From NCBI RefSeq assembly GCF_000368865.1, contig NZ_KB849725.1, positions 54,438 to 118,437 of the forward strand: a DNA stretch of 64,000 bases. The letters are read 5' to 3'. Below are positions 47,268 through 56,903 of the stretch, piece after piece. The first letter of the stretch is position 1. Every line of letters starts with the position of its first letter. Made by a program: the position numbers and the translations under genes. Under the pieces are notes generated by a model. It searched no databases. It was not told where the DNA came from and saw only the letters and a list, made by a program, of their open reading frames with translations. Origin of the DNA: Acinetobacter bouvetii DSM 14964 = CIP 107468 (lineage in GTDB: Bacteria; Pseudomonadota; Gammaproteobacteria; Pseudomonadales; Moraxellaceae).

Positions 47268-48248
47268 ATGGCCGCATTTTTAAGCTTTAATCAATGGATT
47301 CAGAAAACCTTCGCCTTTTGGGTGGTCTTGTTTTCAGGGATTGCGCTGTGGATGCCTGAACTGTTCATTTGGCTGAAAGCCTATATTCCGTGGGTGCTGG
47401 GACTGATCATGTTCGGCATGGGCATGACCATGACCGCAGCAGACTTTAAAGGCGTGCTGCAAAGCCCGAAAGCCGTACTGATTGGCGTTGCGGCGCAGTT
47501 TATTGTGATGCCGGGGCTGGCGTATGCGCTGTGCCAGTTATTTGCCTTGCCTGCGGAAATTGCAGTCGGCGTCATTTTGGTCGGCTGCTGTCCGGGCGGC
47601 ACGGCATCCAATGTGATTACCTATATGGCCAGAGGCAATACGGCGCTGTCCGTAGCCTGCACGTCAGTTTCCACTCTTCTTGCACCGCTGCTCACCCCGG
47701 CGATTTTTTATCTGCTGGCCAGCCAGTGGATTGAGATCAATGCGCTGTCGATGCTGCTGTCTATTTTGCAGGTGGTGCTATTTCCAATTCTGCTGGGCTT
47801 GATTGCGCGCAGCCTGTTTAAGCGTCAGGTTGAATCTTATATCCAAGTGATGCCGCTGATCTCGGTATTGGGGATTGTCGCGATTGTGGCGGCGATTATT
47901 GCCGGCAGCAAAGCGCAGATTTTAGAATCCGGCCTGCTGATTTTGGGTGTGGTGATGCTGCATAACGGTTTGGGCTACCTGCTGGGTTTTTGGGCCAGCA
48001 GGCTGTTGCATTTGCCTTATGCCGACTGCAAAGCGGTTGCCATTGAGGTGGGGATGCAGAATTCCGGCTTAGGGGTTGCGCTGGCGGCCGCGCATTTTGC
48101 AGCCTCACCGGTGACGGCTGTGCCCAGCGCCATTTTCAGCTTATGGCATAATATTTCAGGGCCTGCTTTGGCCAGCTATTGGGCCAGCAGAACCGGGCGG
48201 GCGCAGCAGAAAGCCCTGCAGGATGCATCCTCATCAGAAGCGCCTTAG
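47268..48248 (+). CDS. Bile acid:sodium symporter family transporter
   Basis: A 326-residue inner-membrane BASS-family transporter with about nine to ten spans. VILVGCCPGGTASNVITYMARGNTALSV is the conserved crossover region, with VEVGMQNSGLGVALAAAHF near the C-terminus. The substrate is unknown; bacterial members carry organic anions such as pantoate or 2-keto acids. The start at 47268 has AGGGA upstream, so the longer frame to 47202 was rejected. It follows pncA by 84 bp and may be in its operon. Confidence 0.9.
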   Translation: MAAFLSFNQWIQKTFAFWVVLFSGIALWMPELFIWLKAYIPWVLGLIMFGMGMTMTAADFKGVLQSPKAVLIGVAAQFIVMPGLAYALCQLFALPAEIAVGVILVGCCPGGTASNVITYMARGNTALSVACTSVSTLLAPLLTPAIFYLLASQWIEINALSMLLSILQVVLFPILLGLIARSLFKRQVESYIQVMPLISVLGIVAIVAAIIAGSKAQILESGLLILGVVMLHNGLGYLLGFWASRLLHLPYADCKAVAIEVGMQNSGLGVALAAAHFAASPVTAVPSAIFSLWHNISGPALASYWASRTGRAQQKALQDASSSEAP

Positions 48249-48308
48249 CGCTCTTTTTATTACAGAAAAATGACGGTTTTCCTGCTGAAATCCGCCCGTT
48301 TCGAACAG

Positions 48309-48326
48309 CTGTAACATGTTTGTCAT
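48309..48326 (+). promoter_or_regulatory. Candidate Pho box before ppk1
   Basis: CTGTAAC-ATGT-TTGTCAT comprises two near-consensus 7-bp half-sites with the 4-bp gap of PhoB sites, 67 bp before ppk1. A third weak unit (TCTGCCT, 48331-48337) follows in the same register. PhoB control of polyphosphate synthesis is known in related bacteria; binding here is inferred. Confidence 0.55.
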
Positions 48327-48393
48327 AAAGTCTGCCTAACATGCCTCCCCGTAAGCTTTATAACAGACTGTTGCAAAACAGCATTGAGAGGGT

Positions 48394-50457
48394 ATGCAAA
48401 ATTTTCAGCATTCATCGGAGACTTATTTTAACCGCGAATTATCGCTTTTTGAATTTAACCGCCGCGTGCTTGCGCAGGCGCAGGATTCCCGCCTGCCTTT
48501 ATTGGAACGCTTAAATTTCCTGATTATTTTTGCGCGGAATCTGGATGAGTTCTTTGAAATCCGCATCGCGGGCTTAATGAAGCAGCTGGATTTGAATGCT
48601 ATTGCCCGTACGCCCGATGCATTGCCCACCGAGGTTGTGCTGCAGGAACTGTCTCAAGCGGTGCATGAGTCCGTCAAAACCCAATATGGCATCTTAAATC
48701 AGGCGATTTTGCCGGCGCTGCAGAGTCAAGGCATTCAATTTATTCAATATCAGGATATTGAAGAAAAGCACAAGCCATGGATTGCCAAATTTTTTGCCAA
48801 AGACGTGCAGCCGGTATTAACGCCAATCAGTTTAGACCCTTCACATCCTTTTCCGCGCCTGGTGAATAAAAGCCTGAATTTTATTGTCAGCCTGGAAGGC
48901 AAAGATGCTTTCGGCCGTGAAATTGCCATGGCGATTGTGCCTGCGCCGCGCTCCTTGCCGCGCCTGATTCATCTGCCTGCTGACGTCGCCGGAAGTGCTG
49001 ACGCGCAAATTTTTTTAACGGCTATTATTCAGCAGCATATCAGTGACTTATTTCCCGGCATGCGGGCGACTGGCTGTTATGCCTTCCGCGTCACCCGCAA
49101 TGCAGATTTGATTCTGTCCGAGGATGTCGATGACTTGGCTGTGGCATTGAAGGACGAATTGTCATCGCGCCGTTTTGGCCGCGCAGTGCGCTTGGAAATA
49201 GAACAGGATTGCCCTGCCGGCATTATTCAGTATCTGCTGGATGAATTTGATCTGAGTGAACAGGAGCTGTACCGCATTCATGGCCCGATTAACCTGTCGC
49301 GCTTAAGCTCCAGTTTTGACCGTCCTGAGCTGAAGTATCCGCTGTTTACCCCGATTATTCCAAAGATCTTCCGCAAGCAGCAGAGCATGTTTGACATTTT
49401 AAAGGCGCAGGATGTGCTGTTGCATCATCCTTTTGATTCGTTCCAGCCGGTGATCAGCTTGCTGAAAGAAGCCGCCAAAGATCCTAAAGTGCTGGCGATG
49501 AAGCAAACCCTGTACCGCAGCGGGCCGGATTCTGAAATTGTGCAGGTGCTGGCGGAAGCCGCCCGCAACGGCAAAGAAGTGACAGCGGTGATTGAGCTGC
49601 GCGCGCGCTTTGATGAAGAGTCCAATATTATGGTGGCGAATATTCTGCAGGAAGCGGGCGCCGTCGTGGTGTACGGCATTGTCGGCTATAAAACCCATGC
49701 CAAAATGATTTTGATTGTGCGCCGTGAAAGCGGTCAGCTGAGGCGCTATGTGCATTTAGGTACCGGCAATTACCATGCTGGCAATGCGCGGATGTATACC
49801 GATTACGGCCTAATGACCACACAGCCTGAAGTGTGTGAAGATGTGCACCGCATGTTTCAGGAATTGACGGGCATGGGTAAAATGGCCAAATTAAAAGCCT
49901 TGCTGCATGCGCCGTTTACCTTGCATAGTGAACTGCTGCGGCTGATTGATCAGGAAATTGCATTTGCGCAGGCGGGTAAAACAGCCCGCATCATCATTAA
50001 AGCCAATGCGCTGACGGAGCCGCAGCTGATTGCGGCGCTGTACCGCGCTTCAGAAGCCGGCGTCAAAGTTGACCTGATTATCCGTTCCATCTGCTGCCTG
50101 ATTCCGCAAGTTAAGGGCATGTCGGACAACATCCATGTGCGTTCCATCGTCGGGCGCTTTTTAGAACATACCCGCGTGTACTATTTTGAGCATGGCGGCG
50201 AGAAAAAACTGTACTGCGCCAGTGCGGACTGGATGGGCCGAAATTTATTCTCCCGGGTGGAAACCTGTTTCCCGATTCTAGATGCCCGCCTGAAAAAGCG
50301 CATTTTCAAAGATGGCTTGATCAATTATCTGCAGGACAATCAAAATGCATGGGAGCTGCAGGCGGACGGCCATTGGAAAAAGGCAGCCTGCACTGATCCT
50401 GCTCAGGCGCATAGCGCGCAGCGCCTGCTGATGGAGCAAAAAATGCTCAAAGTCTAA
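48394..50457 (+). CDS. ppk1: Polyphosphate kinase 1
   Basis: A 687-residue enzyme polymerising the gamma-phosphate of ATP into polyphosphate. The N-terminal [17 protein letters not shown], the central [14 protein letters not shown], and [10 protein letters not shown] with the phospho-accepting His are diagnostic, as is [11 protein letters not shown]. The GAGAGGG ribosome site lies unusually close (1 bp) to the ATG, but no better start is available. Confidence 0.96.
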   Translation: MQNFQHSSETYFNRELSLFEFNRRVLAQAQDSRLPLLERLNFLIIFARNLDEFFEIRIAGLMKQLDLNAIARTPDALPTEVVLQELSQAVHESVKTQYGILNQAILPALQSQGIQFIQYQDIEEKHKPWIAKFFAKDVQPVLTPISLDPSHPFPRLVNKSLNFIVSLEGKDAFGREIAMAIVPAPRSLPRLIHLPADVAGSADAQIFLTAIIQQHISDLFPGMRATGCYAFRVTRNADLILSEDVDDLAVALKDELSSRRFGRAVRLEIEQDCPAGIIQYLLDEFDLSEQELYRIHGPINLSRLSSSFDRPELKYPLFTPIIPKIFRKQQSMFDILKAQDVLLHHPFDSFQPVISLLKEAAKDPKVLAMKQTLYRSGPDSEIVQVLAEAARNGKEVTAVIELRARFDEESNIMVANILQEAGAVVVYGIVGYKTHAKMILIVRRESGQLRRYVHLGTGNYHAGNARMYTDYGLMTTQPEVCEDVHRMFQELTGMGKMAKLKALLHAPFTLHSELLRLIDQEIAFAQAGKTARIIIKANALTEPQLIAALYRASEAGVKVDLIIRSICCLIPQVKGMSDNIHVRSIVGRFLEHTRVYYFEHGGEKKLYCASADWMGRNLFSRVETCFPILDARLKKRIFKDGLINYLQDNQNAWELQADGHWKKAACTDPAQAHSAQRLLMEQKMLKV

Positions 50458-50482
50458 GGCGGGCTCCGCTGTCTTATCTCCA

Positions 50483-50515
50483 TAAAAAAAGCCTGAACAG
50501 TGTCAGGCTTTTTTA
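50483..50515. terminator. Terminator between ppk1 and the YtjB-like gene
   Basis: The stem AAAAAGCCTGA-ACAGTG-TCAGGCTTTTT is usable by both convergent genes. Confidence 0.9.
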
Positions 50516-50530
50516 TGTCTTATCCGCAAT

Positions 50531-51802
50531 TTAAGAGGCTTTAGACTGCTTGGATTTTAAAATTTCGGTGCGGAAGCTTTGCGCCAGTTCGGCCGCATCG
50601 CTGTCCATGCCATTGACCATAAAGGCATGGCGGGTCAGCACATTGGTTGGATTTGGCAGGCTGACCAGCTGGAAGTGTTCTGAAATTTCCTTCAGCAGTT
50701 CATTAGGCACGTGCACAGCGCTTTCTTTGGCCGACAGCTGCTGCACCAGGCGCTCAGCGGCTTGCACTGATGACAGCTGCATCGCTTCCACTGCGCTGGA
50801 TACCGCGCTGCGGGTTTGCAGCACAAAGCGTTTTTCTTCGCGGTAGCGTTTGTACAGCACATCAGACAGCAATTGGAAGACTGCGCCGATCATGGCTAAG
50901 CACTGCAGGGCATTTGGCGTATCGGCTGCAATGCTGATGGTTGCGCCCTGATCATCAAATTTATGCACCGTGCAAATGTCGGAACTGTTCAGCTTGTAAT
51001 GCTGTACGCACAGTTCAGCCGTTTTATTCAGGAAAATCTGGCATAAATTAAAATACGGCACAGAAACGGTCGTGTTGACTGTATCCAGCAGCTGTTTAGG
51101 ATCGTAGAACTGAATGTTCAGCGCTAAATCATTGCTGTCGACCACTGCAGGCTTGCTTTCTTTGATCTTAGCTTTGTGCTGCGCATTCTGCTGCGCCTGC
51201 GCAATCGCGACAGCGGCGTTATGCTTTTCCTGCTCCAGCGCTTGGGTCAGCGTTTGAATTTCATGCTTCAGGCGGGATTCATTGTTGATGCGCGCCAGAT
51301 ATTCGCTTCGGCTTGGACGGGCAATCGCGCGGTAAGCCAGCCAAAGCAAGCCGTGAACAAACAGCGATGCCAGAATCGCCAGCCACTGTGTCCGCAGAAT
51401 TTCGCCAATGCTGGGTTTAATTAAGGTGATTTCCACAGTGCCGACTTTCTTTTCATTTTGCAGCGCATCGCGGACAAAGACCTCGCCAGCGCGGGTTTTG
51501 GTTAAGCCGCCGGTTGCCAGCACTTGATTATCCGCATTTAAAATACGGATAGAAGCCACGCTCGGGTTGGTGGCATAGCGGTCTGCCAGCAGCGCCAGAG
51601 AGACGGTATTCGCGGGCTCCATTTCAGAAATGCTGTCCGTGACCAGCTGGCTGGTCATGAGCTGGCCCTGACTGGCGCGGTTTTCATTCAGCTGGTGAGT
51701 TGTTGCCAGTACCAGTAAAAAGGTATGAAAAGCAAAACTTATAATCAGTAGGCTAGCAAATAGCCCTTGTCTAGGCGCATTCAACGTAAACTTCCAAGGC
51801 AA
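50531..51802 (-). CDS. Membrane protein divergent from serB (YtjB/Smp-like)
   Basis: A 423-residue inner-membrane protein. A first membrane segment (about 14-34) is followed by a periplasmic region (35-135) carrying sensor-like strands such as VASIRILNADNQVLATGG, and a second span (about 138-157). A coiled-coil, Gln/Ala-rich stretch (170-215) and a cytosolic C-terminal domain of unknown type follow. The two-span N-terminal half and the divergent position beside serB match YtjB/Smp of enterobacteria (about 214 residues); the C-terminal half is extra. No function is known. Confidence 0.72.
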   Translation of the reverse strand: MPWKFTLNAPRQGLFASLLIISFAFHTFLLVLATTHQLNENRASQGQLMTSQLVTDSISEMEPANTVSLALLADRYATNPSVASIRILNADNQVLATGGLTKTRAGEVFVRDALQNEKKVGTVEITLIKPSIGEILRTQWLAILASLFVHGLLWLAYRAIARPSRSEYLARINNESRLKHEIQTLTQALEQEKHNAAVAIAQAQQNAQHKAKIKESKPAVVDSNDLALNIQFYDPKQLLDTVNTTVSVPYFNLCQIFLNKTAELCVQHYKLNSSDICTVHKFDDQGATISIAADTPNALQCLAMIGAVFQLLSDVLYKRYREEKRFVLQTRSAVSSAVEAMQLSSVQAAERLVQQLSAKESAVHVPNELLKEISEHFQLVSLPNPTNVLTRHAFMVNGMDSDAAELAQSFRTEILKSKQSKAS

Positions 51803-51861
51803 TTCAGTTCATTTTCGATTATGATTCTCACAATAGTTGCAGCTCAGACCCGAGTCACTTC

Positions 51862-53082
51862 ATGCGAGAAATCATTCTTATTTCATTTTTAGGACCTGAC
51901 CAGCCTAATCAATTCACACGATTAATGCAGGTTCTTTCCGTTCATTCCTTACAAATTCTAGATGTTGGGCAAGCCGTCATCCATAACCAGCTGACTTTAG
52001 GTATTGTTGTATCGTCTGATGATCAAACTGCGACAGCATTAGCCATGAAGGAAATACTGATTCTAGCACATGATATCGGCTTAACTGTGCGCTTTAAACC
52101 GATCTCTGCAGCAGAATATGACCAATGGGTGAGTGAGGGAGGGCGTACACGCTATATCGTGACGGCTTTGGCGCCAGAACTGACGGCTTCGCACTTACAG
52201 GCGGTTACAAAAATCGTCTCTAATCAAGGCTTCAATATTGAAACCGTGACCCGTTTGTCCGAGCGTCCCGAGCTGAATGGACAGCAGAATGGCCCGAAAC
52301 GCGCCTGCGTTCAATTTGGCCTGAAAGGGCAAATGCTGGATGCCGCGGCGATGCGCGCAGCTTGCCTGCGCCTTTCTGCAGAGCTGAGTGTCGATGTTGC
52401 GGTGCAGGAAGACAATGCTTACCGCCGCAACCGCCGTTTGGTCTGCTTTGATATGGACTCGACCCTGATTGAGCAGGAAGTGATTGATGAATTAGCCATT
52501 GAAGCGGGTGTAGGTGCTCAAGTGGCAGAAATCACTGAACGTGCAATGCAGGGCGAGCTGGACTTTCAGCAAAGTTTCCGCGCGCGCGTTGCGCTGCTGA
52601 AAGGCATGGATGCGTCTGTGCTGCCGAAAATCGCGGAACGATTGACGGTAACTGAAGGTGCCGAGCGCCTCATTTCAACTTTGAAATCTTTGGGTTACCG
52701 CACAGCGATTCTTTCAGGCGGCTTCCAGTATTTTGCAGAATATTTGCAGGAAAAACTGGGCATAGATGAAGTGCATGCCAATGTGTTGGATGTGCAGGAC
52801 GGCGTTGTCACTGGCGAGGTGAAAGGCCATATTGTGGATGGCGCGCGCAAAGCCCTGCTGCTGACCAATATTGCCAAAGAAATGGGCATCTCTGTCGAGC
52901 AGGCGATTGCTGTAGGTGATGGCGCGAATGACCTGCCGATGCTGTCAATTGCAGGCTTGGGCGTGGCGTTCCGTGCGAAACCGCTGGTGCGTCAGAATGC
53001 CAATCAGGCGATTTCCAGTGTAGGCTTAGACGGTGTGCTGTACCTATTGGGTGTACACGATAAAGATTTAAACCGCGCATAG
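51862..53082 (+). CDS. serB: Phosphoserine phosphatase with N-terminal ACT domains
   Basis: A 406-residue HAD enzyme for the last step of serine synthesis. The N-terminal 170 residues form two ACT-like regulatory modules (ILISFLGPDQPNQFTRLMQV at the start). The catalytic motif is DMDSTLIEQEVIDELA, followed by ILSGGFQYFAEYL and VGDGANDLPML. It is longer than E. coli SerB (322), as in Pseudomonas and mycobacteria. Confidence 0.96.
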   Translation: MREIILISFLGPDQPNQFTRLMQVLSVHSLQILDVGQAVIHNQLTLGIVVSSDDQTATALAMKEILILAHDIGLTVRFKPISAAEYDQWVSEGGRTRYIVTALAPELTASHLQAVTKIVSNQGFNIETVTRLSERPELNGQQNGPKRACVQFGLKGQMLDAAAMRAACLRLSAELSVDVAVQEDNAYRRNRRLVCFDMDSTLIEQEVIDELAIEAGVGAQVAEITERAMQGELDFQQSFRARVALLKGMDASVLPKIAERLTVTEGAERLISTLKSLGYRTAILSGGFQYFAEYLQEKLGIDEVHANVLDVQDGVVTGEVKGHIVDGARKALLLTNIAKEMGISVEQAIAVGDGANDLPMLSIAGLGVAFRAKPLVRQNANQAISSVGLDGVLYLLGVHDKDLNRA

Positions 53083-53101
53083 AAAATGACGGGGTGATGA
53101 A

Positions 53102-53130
53102 AATGCGGCGCTGGCGCCGCATTTTTTTTG
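53102..53130 (+). terminator. serB terminator
   Basis: The stem AATGCGGCG-CTGG-CGCCGCATT is followed by eight T residues. Confidence 0.92.
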
Positions 53131-53492
53131 TCCATTGACAGCGAAAGCCGACCAGCGGTAATTGAAAATAGCTGAGAAAAACAACGGTTAAGCTCATCTG
53201 AAAAAATAATTTTTTAATGCATAAAAGCCGTGTTTTTTTTGTAATGACACGCCAAGCGGGATGGAATCATTGTTCCAGAAAAAGCGGAAAACGGAAAAAT
53301 GTAATGACAAAATAATATTACGACAAGCTATGTCGCTTACGCAAAATACAAGACTTTTTTTATGCAAAAAACTCCTCATAATGCATGCATAGAGATTGAG
53401 ATCGACAATATTCCATTGATTCATTTAACGGTATTTTTCGGCAGAAGGGCAAAGCAAATGCATGCAGGTTCTGCCGTATGACGGAGGTTTTT
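53131..53492. other. Intergenic region after serB
   Basis: A gap of 362 bp, A+T-rich. It shows no intact gene, repeat or clear terminator on the minus strand. Two minus-strand frames of 60-76 codons overlap each other and lack ribosome sites. The promoter of the small membrane gene at 53493 should be here. Confidence 0.45.
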
Positions 53493-53825
53493 ATGGTAAC
53501 AGCGAATTTAGCAACCATCATTGGCATGGGTTTAATTGCCACTGCGTTGATTGCTGTTTTCTTCTCGCCTTATCGTCGCTGGTTAAGTTTTATGCTGGCT
53601 GGGATGCTGGTTTGGGGACTGATTGAAGTCATTCGTTTTGGCACGCAAACGGTGTTTGAATTGCCAATAGCCTACAGCTATCTGACCGCAATGGCTTCTG
53701 CGATGGTGGTGTTTAGTTTAGTTTTACTGCGCGAAGACCGCCGTGCAGAGCGCGCTGTAGCCAACCGCCGCTATATAGAGCATACCCCTGTGTATGAAGA
53801 TGAGCAGCGGTGCTCTAGCCGTTAA
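53493..53825 (+). CDS. Small two-to-three-span membrane protein, unknown
   Basis: A 110-residue protein with hydrophobic segments at about 4-24, 30-50 and 61-80, then a charged cytosolic tail rich in Arg and Glu (REDRRAERAVANRRY). GGAGG lies 5 bp before the ATG at 53493, a strong site; an in-frame ATG at 53478 lies upstream of it. It is not recognised as a named family. Its strong ribosome-binding site and own terminator suggest it is expressed. Confidence 0.75.
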   Translation: MVTANLATIIGMGLIATALIAVFFSPYRRWLSFMLAGMLVWGLIEVIRFGTQTVFELPIAYSYLTAMASAMVVFSLVLLREDRRAERAVANRRYIEHTPVYEDEQRCSSR

Positions 53826-53844
53826 GTCCTAAAAACAGTTTGTT

Positions 53845-53872
53845 AAAAAATGCGCCTTGGGGCGCATTTTTT
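53845..53872 (+). terminator. Terminator after the small membrane gene
   Basis: The stem AAAATGCGCC-TTG-GGGCGCATTTT is followed by T residues. Confidence 0.9.
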
Positions 53873-53978
53873 ATCTATTGCGCCTCGATAATTATTGTAC
53901 AAAGCCATACGCCTGAAATTAGAAGTTATGGTAGGATGAGGCAGTCAATTTTCCAACAATTACAATAGGCTCAAAGTC

Positions 53979-54458
53979 ATGAAACTATCGTCAATCCCTG
54001 TCGTAAAGCTGCCGCTGGTTGATGTCAGCACGGATCCGCTGGATTTGCTGGTTGCTGGTTTAGCGTTGCGCATGAAGCAGCTTGCGCGCACCAGCCCTAA
54101 ATTTATTGAATTGGTTCATGAGCGCCAGTTCCGTATCCAGATTGGCACAGACTTAGGTGTTGCGCGCCAGATTATTGTAAATAATGGACAAATTGACACA
54201 GTATCAGGCGATGCTGAAAAAGCCGATTTTATCTTGCAGTTTGCGGACAGCGAGCAAGGCGTTAAAACCTTAATGAAAGGTGACCCAACGGCATTCATGA
54301 CAGGCATGCAAAACGGCAGCATTAAAATGGAAGGCGACTTTGGCTTATTGGTATGGTTTAACAAAGTGGCGAAACTGATCCCGCCTAAATTGCCGAAACC
54401 GGTGAAAGAAAAAATTAAAATTGCCCGTCGCTTTATTAAAGAAAAAACCGGCAAGTAA
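53979..54458 (+). CDS. SCP2 sterol-binding-domain protein
   Basis: A 159-residue cytosolic protein of the SCP2 lipid-binding fold. The pattern FRIQIGTDLGVARQIIVNNGQID, ADFILQFADSEQGVKTLMKGDPTAF and NGSIKMEGDFGLLVWF follows the fold's strands and the conserved GSIKxEGD loop. The C-terminus is very Lys-rich. Bacterial relatives include UbiJ, but this one is shorter and its ligand is unknown. Confidence 0.88.
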   Translation: MKLSSIPVVKLPLVDVSTDPLDLLVAGLALRMKQLARTSPKFIELVHERQFRIQIGTDLGVARQIIVNNGQIDTVSGDAEKADFILQFADSEQGVKTLMKGDPTAFMTGMQNGSIKMEGDFGLLVWFNKVAKLIPPKLPKPVKEKIKIARRFIKEKTGK

Positions 54459-54466
54459 GTTTTACT

Positions 54467-54502
54467 TCTCTAACCCCCTTTTTTAAAGAAGGGGGTTAGA
54501 GA
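54467..54502. repeat. Palindromic intergenic repeat
   Basis: A perfect 14-bp inverted repeat, TCTCTAACCCCCTT and AAGGGGGTTAGAGA, with an 8-base T/A loop. It resembles the element at 60606-60693 and looks like a dispersed repeat rather than a simple terminator, since a proper terminator follows immediately. Confidence 0.7.
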
Positions 54503-54508
54503 AAGATT

Positions 54509-54538
54509 AAAAAAAGCCCTCATCTGGAGGGCTTTTTT
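54509..54538. terminator. Terminator between the SCP2 gene and dtd
   Basis: The stem AAAGCCCTC-ATCT-GGAGGGCTTT is flanked by A and T runs, usable from both directions. Confidence 0.9.
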
Positions 54539-54549
54539 GTGTCTAGCGC

Positions 54550-54990
54550 TTATTCAACTTCTAAATTGAAGGTCACGGGGCCGTCATTGACCAAATGTAC
54601 TTTCATATCTGCGCCGAAAATACCGGTTTGCACATTTTCAAATTGGCTTTTTGCATAGCCGACCAACTGTTCGTACAGCGCTTTGGCTTCGCTGGGCGGC
54701 ATGGCTGGGCCAAAATCAGGGCGCAGGCCTTTTTGGGTTTGCGCCATCAGGGTAAATTGCGAGACCAGCAACAGTCCGCCGCCGGCTTGACTGACATTCC
54801 AGCCCATTTTGCCTTGTTCATCATCAAAAAAACGGTATTTTAAAATCTTATCAATCAGCTTTTGGCCCTTTTCTAAAGTATCGCCTTTTCCGATGCCTAG
54901 AAAAACTAAAATTCCGTGTTGGATTTCTCCTGCAGTCGCATCGTCTACAACCACTTTGGCTTCTAGAACACGCTGAAGCAATGCACGCAT
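54550..54990 (-). CDS. dtd: D-aminoacyl-tRNA deacylase
   Basis: A 146-residue proofreading enzyme that clears D-amino acids (and glycine from tRNA-Ala). The two signature motifs are present: LLVSQFTLMAQ near residue 80 and NDGPVTFNLE at the end. MRALLQRVLEAKVVVDD at 54990 is the normal start; the frame to 55032 was rejected. Confidence 0.96.
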   Translation of the reverse strand: MRALLQRVLEAKVVVDDATAGEIQHGILVFLGIGKGDTLEKGQKLIDKILKYRFFDDEQGKMGWNVSQAGGGLLLVSQFTLMAQTQKGLRPDFGPAMPPSEAKALYEQLVGYAKSQFENVQTGIFGADMKVHLVNDGPVTFNLEVE

Positions 54991-55215
54991 ATTGGACTCA
55001 AATGATGATGGAAAACGCAGACATTGTAGCAAAAAAGAGTCGAGGCTAAGGAAAGGGGCGGTTTTTATTCTTTGATAAACTGCTGATTTTATCTGATAAA
55101 ATTTTAAACAATTTAAAAATACGATTGAATTTATAAAAATAATCTGTTTTATCTATTCTTTGAATATCAGTATCGTTGCGCTGCAGGAAAGGTATTTAAC
55201 AGAGAGATTAAGACG

Positions 55216-56733
55216 ATGTTTAAGCGTTCTTTATTAGTTGCGATGTTCACATCAGCAACAGCAGCGGCTCAAGCTGCGCCATTAACCAAAGATAATGGCG
55301 CTCCGGTAGGCGATAATCAAAATTCAATTACTGCTGGCCCACAGGGCGGCACAATGCTTCAAGATGTGCAATTGGTGCAAAAGCTGCAGCGCTTTGGCCG
55401 TGAACGCATTCCTGAGCGTGTGGTGCATGCGCGCGGTACAGGCGCGTATGGTGAATTTGTTGCGACGAAAGATTTGTCTGACATTACTCTGGCATCATTG
55501 TTCAAAGCGGGCACTAAAACGCCAGTATTCTTACGTTTTTCGACTGTAATTCACGGTAAGGGCTCACCAGAGACTTTACGCGACCCGCACGGTTTTGCCA
55601 TCAAGTTCTATACACAGGAAGGCAACTGGGATTTAGTGGGCAACCAAACGCCAGTCTTCTTCATCCGTGATGCGATCAAATTCCCTGACTTCATCCATGC
55701 TATGAAGCCAAGTCCAATTAACAACGTTCAAGACGCGAACCGTGTATTTGACTTCCTGTCGAGCCAGCCATGGGCCACCAATATGCTGACTTATGTGTAT
55801 GGCAAGCAAGGCGTGCCGACCAGCTACCGTGAACAGGACGGTTTTGGCGTGCATGCTTACAAGCTGTATAACGGCAAAGGCGAATTCAAATACGTTAAAT
55901 TCAACTTCCGTTCTCAGCAAGGCGTGAAGGGGCTGAATGTCAAAGAAGCTGCTGAGCAGCAAGCTAAAGATTTCAATCATTTAACCAATGATCTGTATGC
56001 CAATATCAACAAAGGCAACTTCCCGAAATGGGATCTGTATGTTCAAATTTTAGATCCGGAAGATTTCGTGAAATTTGATTTTGATCCGCTGGATCCAACC
56101 AAAATTTGGCCAACTGACATCGTTCCTGAAACGAAAGCCGGCACTTTGACGCTGAACCGCATGCCGAAGAACTTCTTCAATGAAACCGAGCAGTCTGCGT
56201 TTGCGCCAGGCAACTTGGTTCCTGGTATTGAGCCGTCTGAAGACCGTCTGCTGCAAGGCCGCATCTTCTCTTACTCAGATACACAAATGTACCGTCTGGG
56301 CGCAAACCACCAGCAAATTCCTGTAAACCGTCCAGTGGTTGCAGTCAGCAACAACAACCAGGACGGCTACATGAATGTCAGCGAACGTGATTCTGACGTG
56401 AACTATGAGCCAAGCCGTAAAGAGCCAAAAGCAGCAACTGAGAAAGCGCGCGCAGTGCAAACTCCGTTGACTGGCACAGTGCAGCAAATCGGCACGAAAG
56501 AGCGAAACTTCAAGCAAGCGGGCGAGCTTTACCGTTCATACACGGCCAAAGAAAGAGACGATTTAATCATGAACCTGGCTGCAGATCTGGGCAATGTGAA
56601 AGATTCTGAAACCAAGCACATCATGCTGTCTTATTTCTATAAAGCAGACGCAGACTACGGCATGCGCATGACTGAAGCCGTGAAGGGCGACATGGCCACG
56701 GTTAAAGCCAAAGCGGCAAAACTTAAAGACTGA
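55216..56733 (+). CDS. katB: Exported monofunctional catalase, KatB type
   Basis: A 505-residue haem catalase with a signal peptide at residues 1-21 (AQA-APL), so periplasmic. The distal His is in ERVVHARGTGAYGEF, the FLRFSTVIHGKGSPETLRDP segment carries the catalytic Asn region, and the proximal haem Tyr is in GRIFSYSDTQMYRLG. Pseudomonas KatB is also exported and is followed by ankB, exactly as here. No confident OxyR site could be read in the A+T-rich 225 bp upstream. Confidence 0.95.
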   Translation: MFKRSLLVAMFTSATAAAQAAPLTKDNGAPVGDNQNSITAGPQGGTMLQDVQLVQKLQRFGRERIPERVVHARGTGAYGEFVATKDLSDITLASLFKAGTKTPVFLRFSTVIHGKGSPETLRDPHGFAIKFYTQEGNWDLVGNQTPVFFIRDAIKFPDFIHAMKPSPINNVQDANRVFDFLSSQPWATNMLTYVYGKQGVPTSYREQDGFGVHAYKLYNGKGEFKYVKFNFRSQQGVKGLNVKEAAEQQAKDFNHLTNDLYANINKGNFPKWDLYVQILDPEDFVKFDFDPLDPTKIWPTDIVPETKAGTLTLNRMPKNFFNETEQSAFAPGNLVPGIEPSEDRLLQGRIFSYSDTQMYRLGANHQQIPVNRPVVAVSNNNQDGYMNVSERDSDVNYEPSRKEPKAATEKARAVQTPLTGTVQQIGTKERNFKQAGELYRSYTAKERDDLIMNLAADLGNVKDSETKHIMLSYFYKADADYGMRMTEAVKGDMATVKAKAAKLKD

Positions 56734-56787
56734 TTCTGATCGGTCTTTGAATTGGTGACTAGGGTCTCGCAATCACCTCCGAAAAGT

Positions 56788-56835
56788 CCTGTAGAACTCC
56801 AAACCTTTCCTGCACCCTAGGGGGAGTTTTACAGG
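56788..56835 (+). other. Stem-loop in the katB-ankB spacer
   Basis: CCTGTAGAACTCC (56788-56800) pairs with GGAGTTTTACAGG (56823-56835): 13 continuous pairs including one G-U, around a 22-base loop. It has no T-run, so it is not an intrinsic terminator. It could be an mRNA-processing or stabilising hairpin that sets different levels of the two proteins. Confidence 0.6.
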
Positions 56836-56903
56836 CGCTCAATATGATTGACTGCATTTGAGCCTAGTTTTTAATTAAGATTTGATTTCTGTTGGAGTTC
56901 ATC

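Noticed and set aside
55080..55215. Repeated GATA-like units upstream of katB as an OxyR site
   Set aside because: Spacing and symmetry do not follow the ATAG-N7-CTAT pattern; A+T-richness alone explains them.
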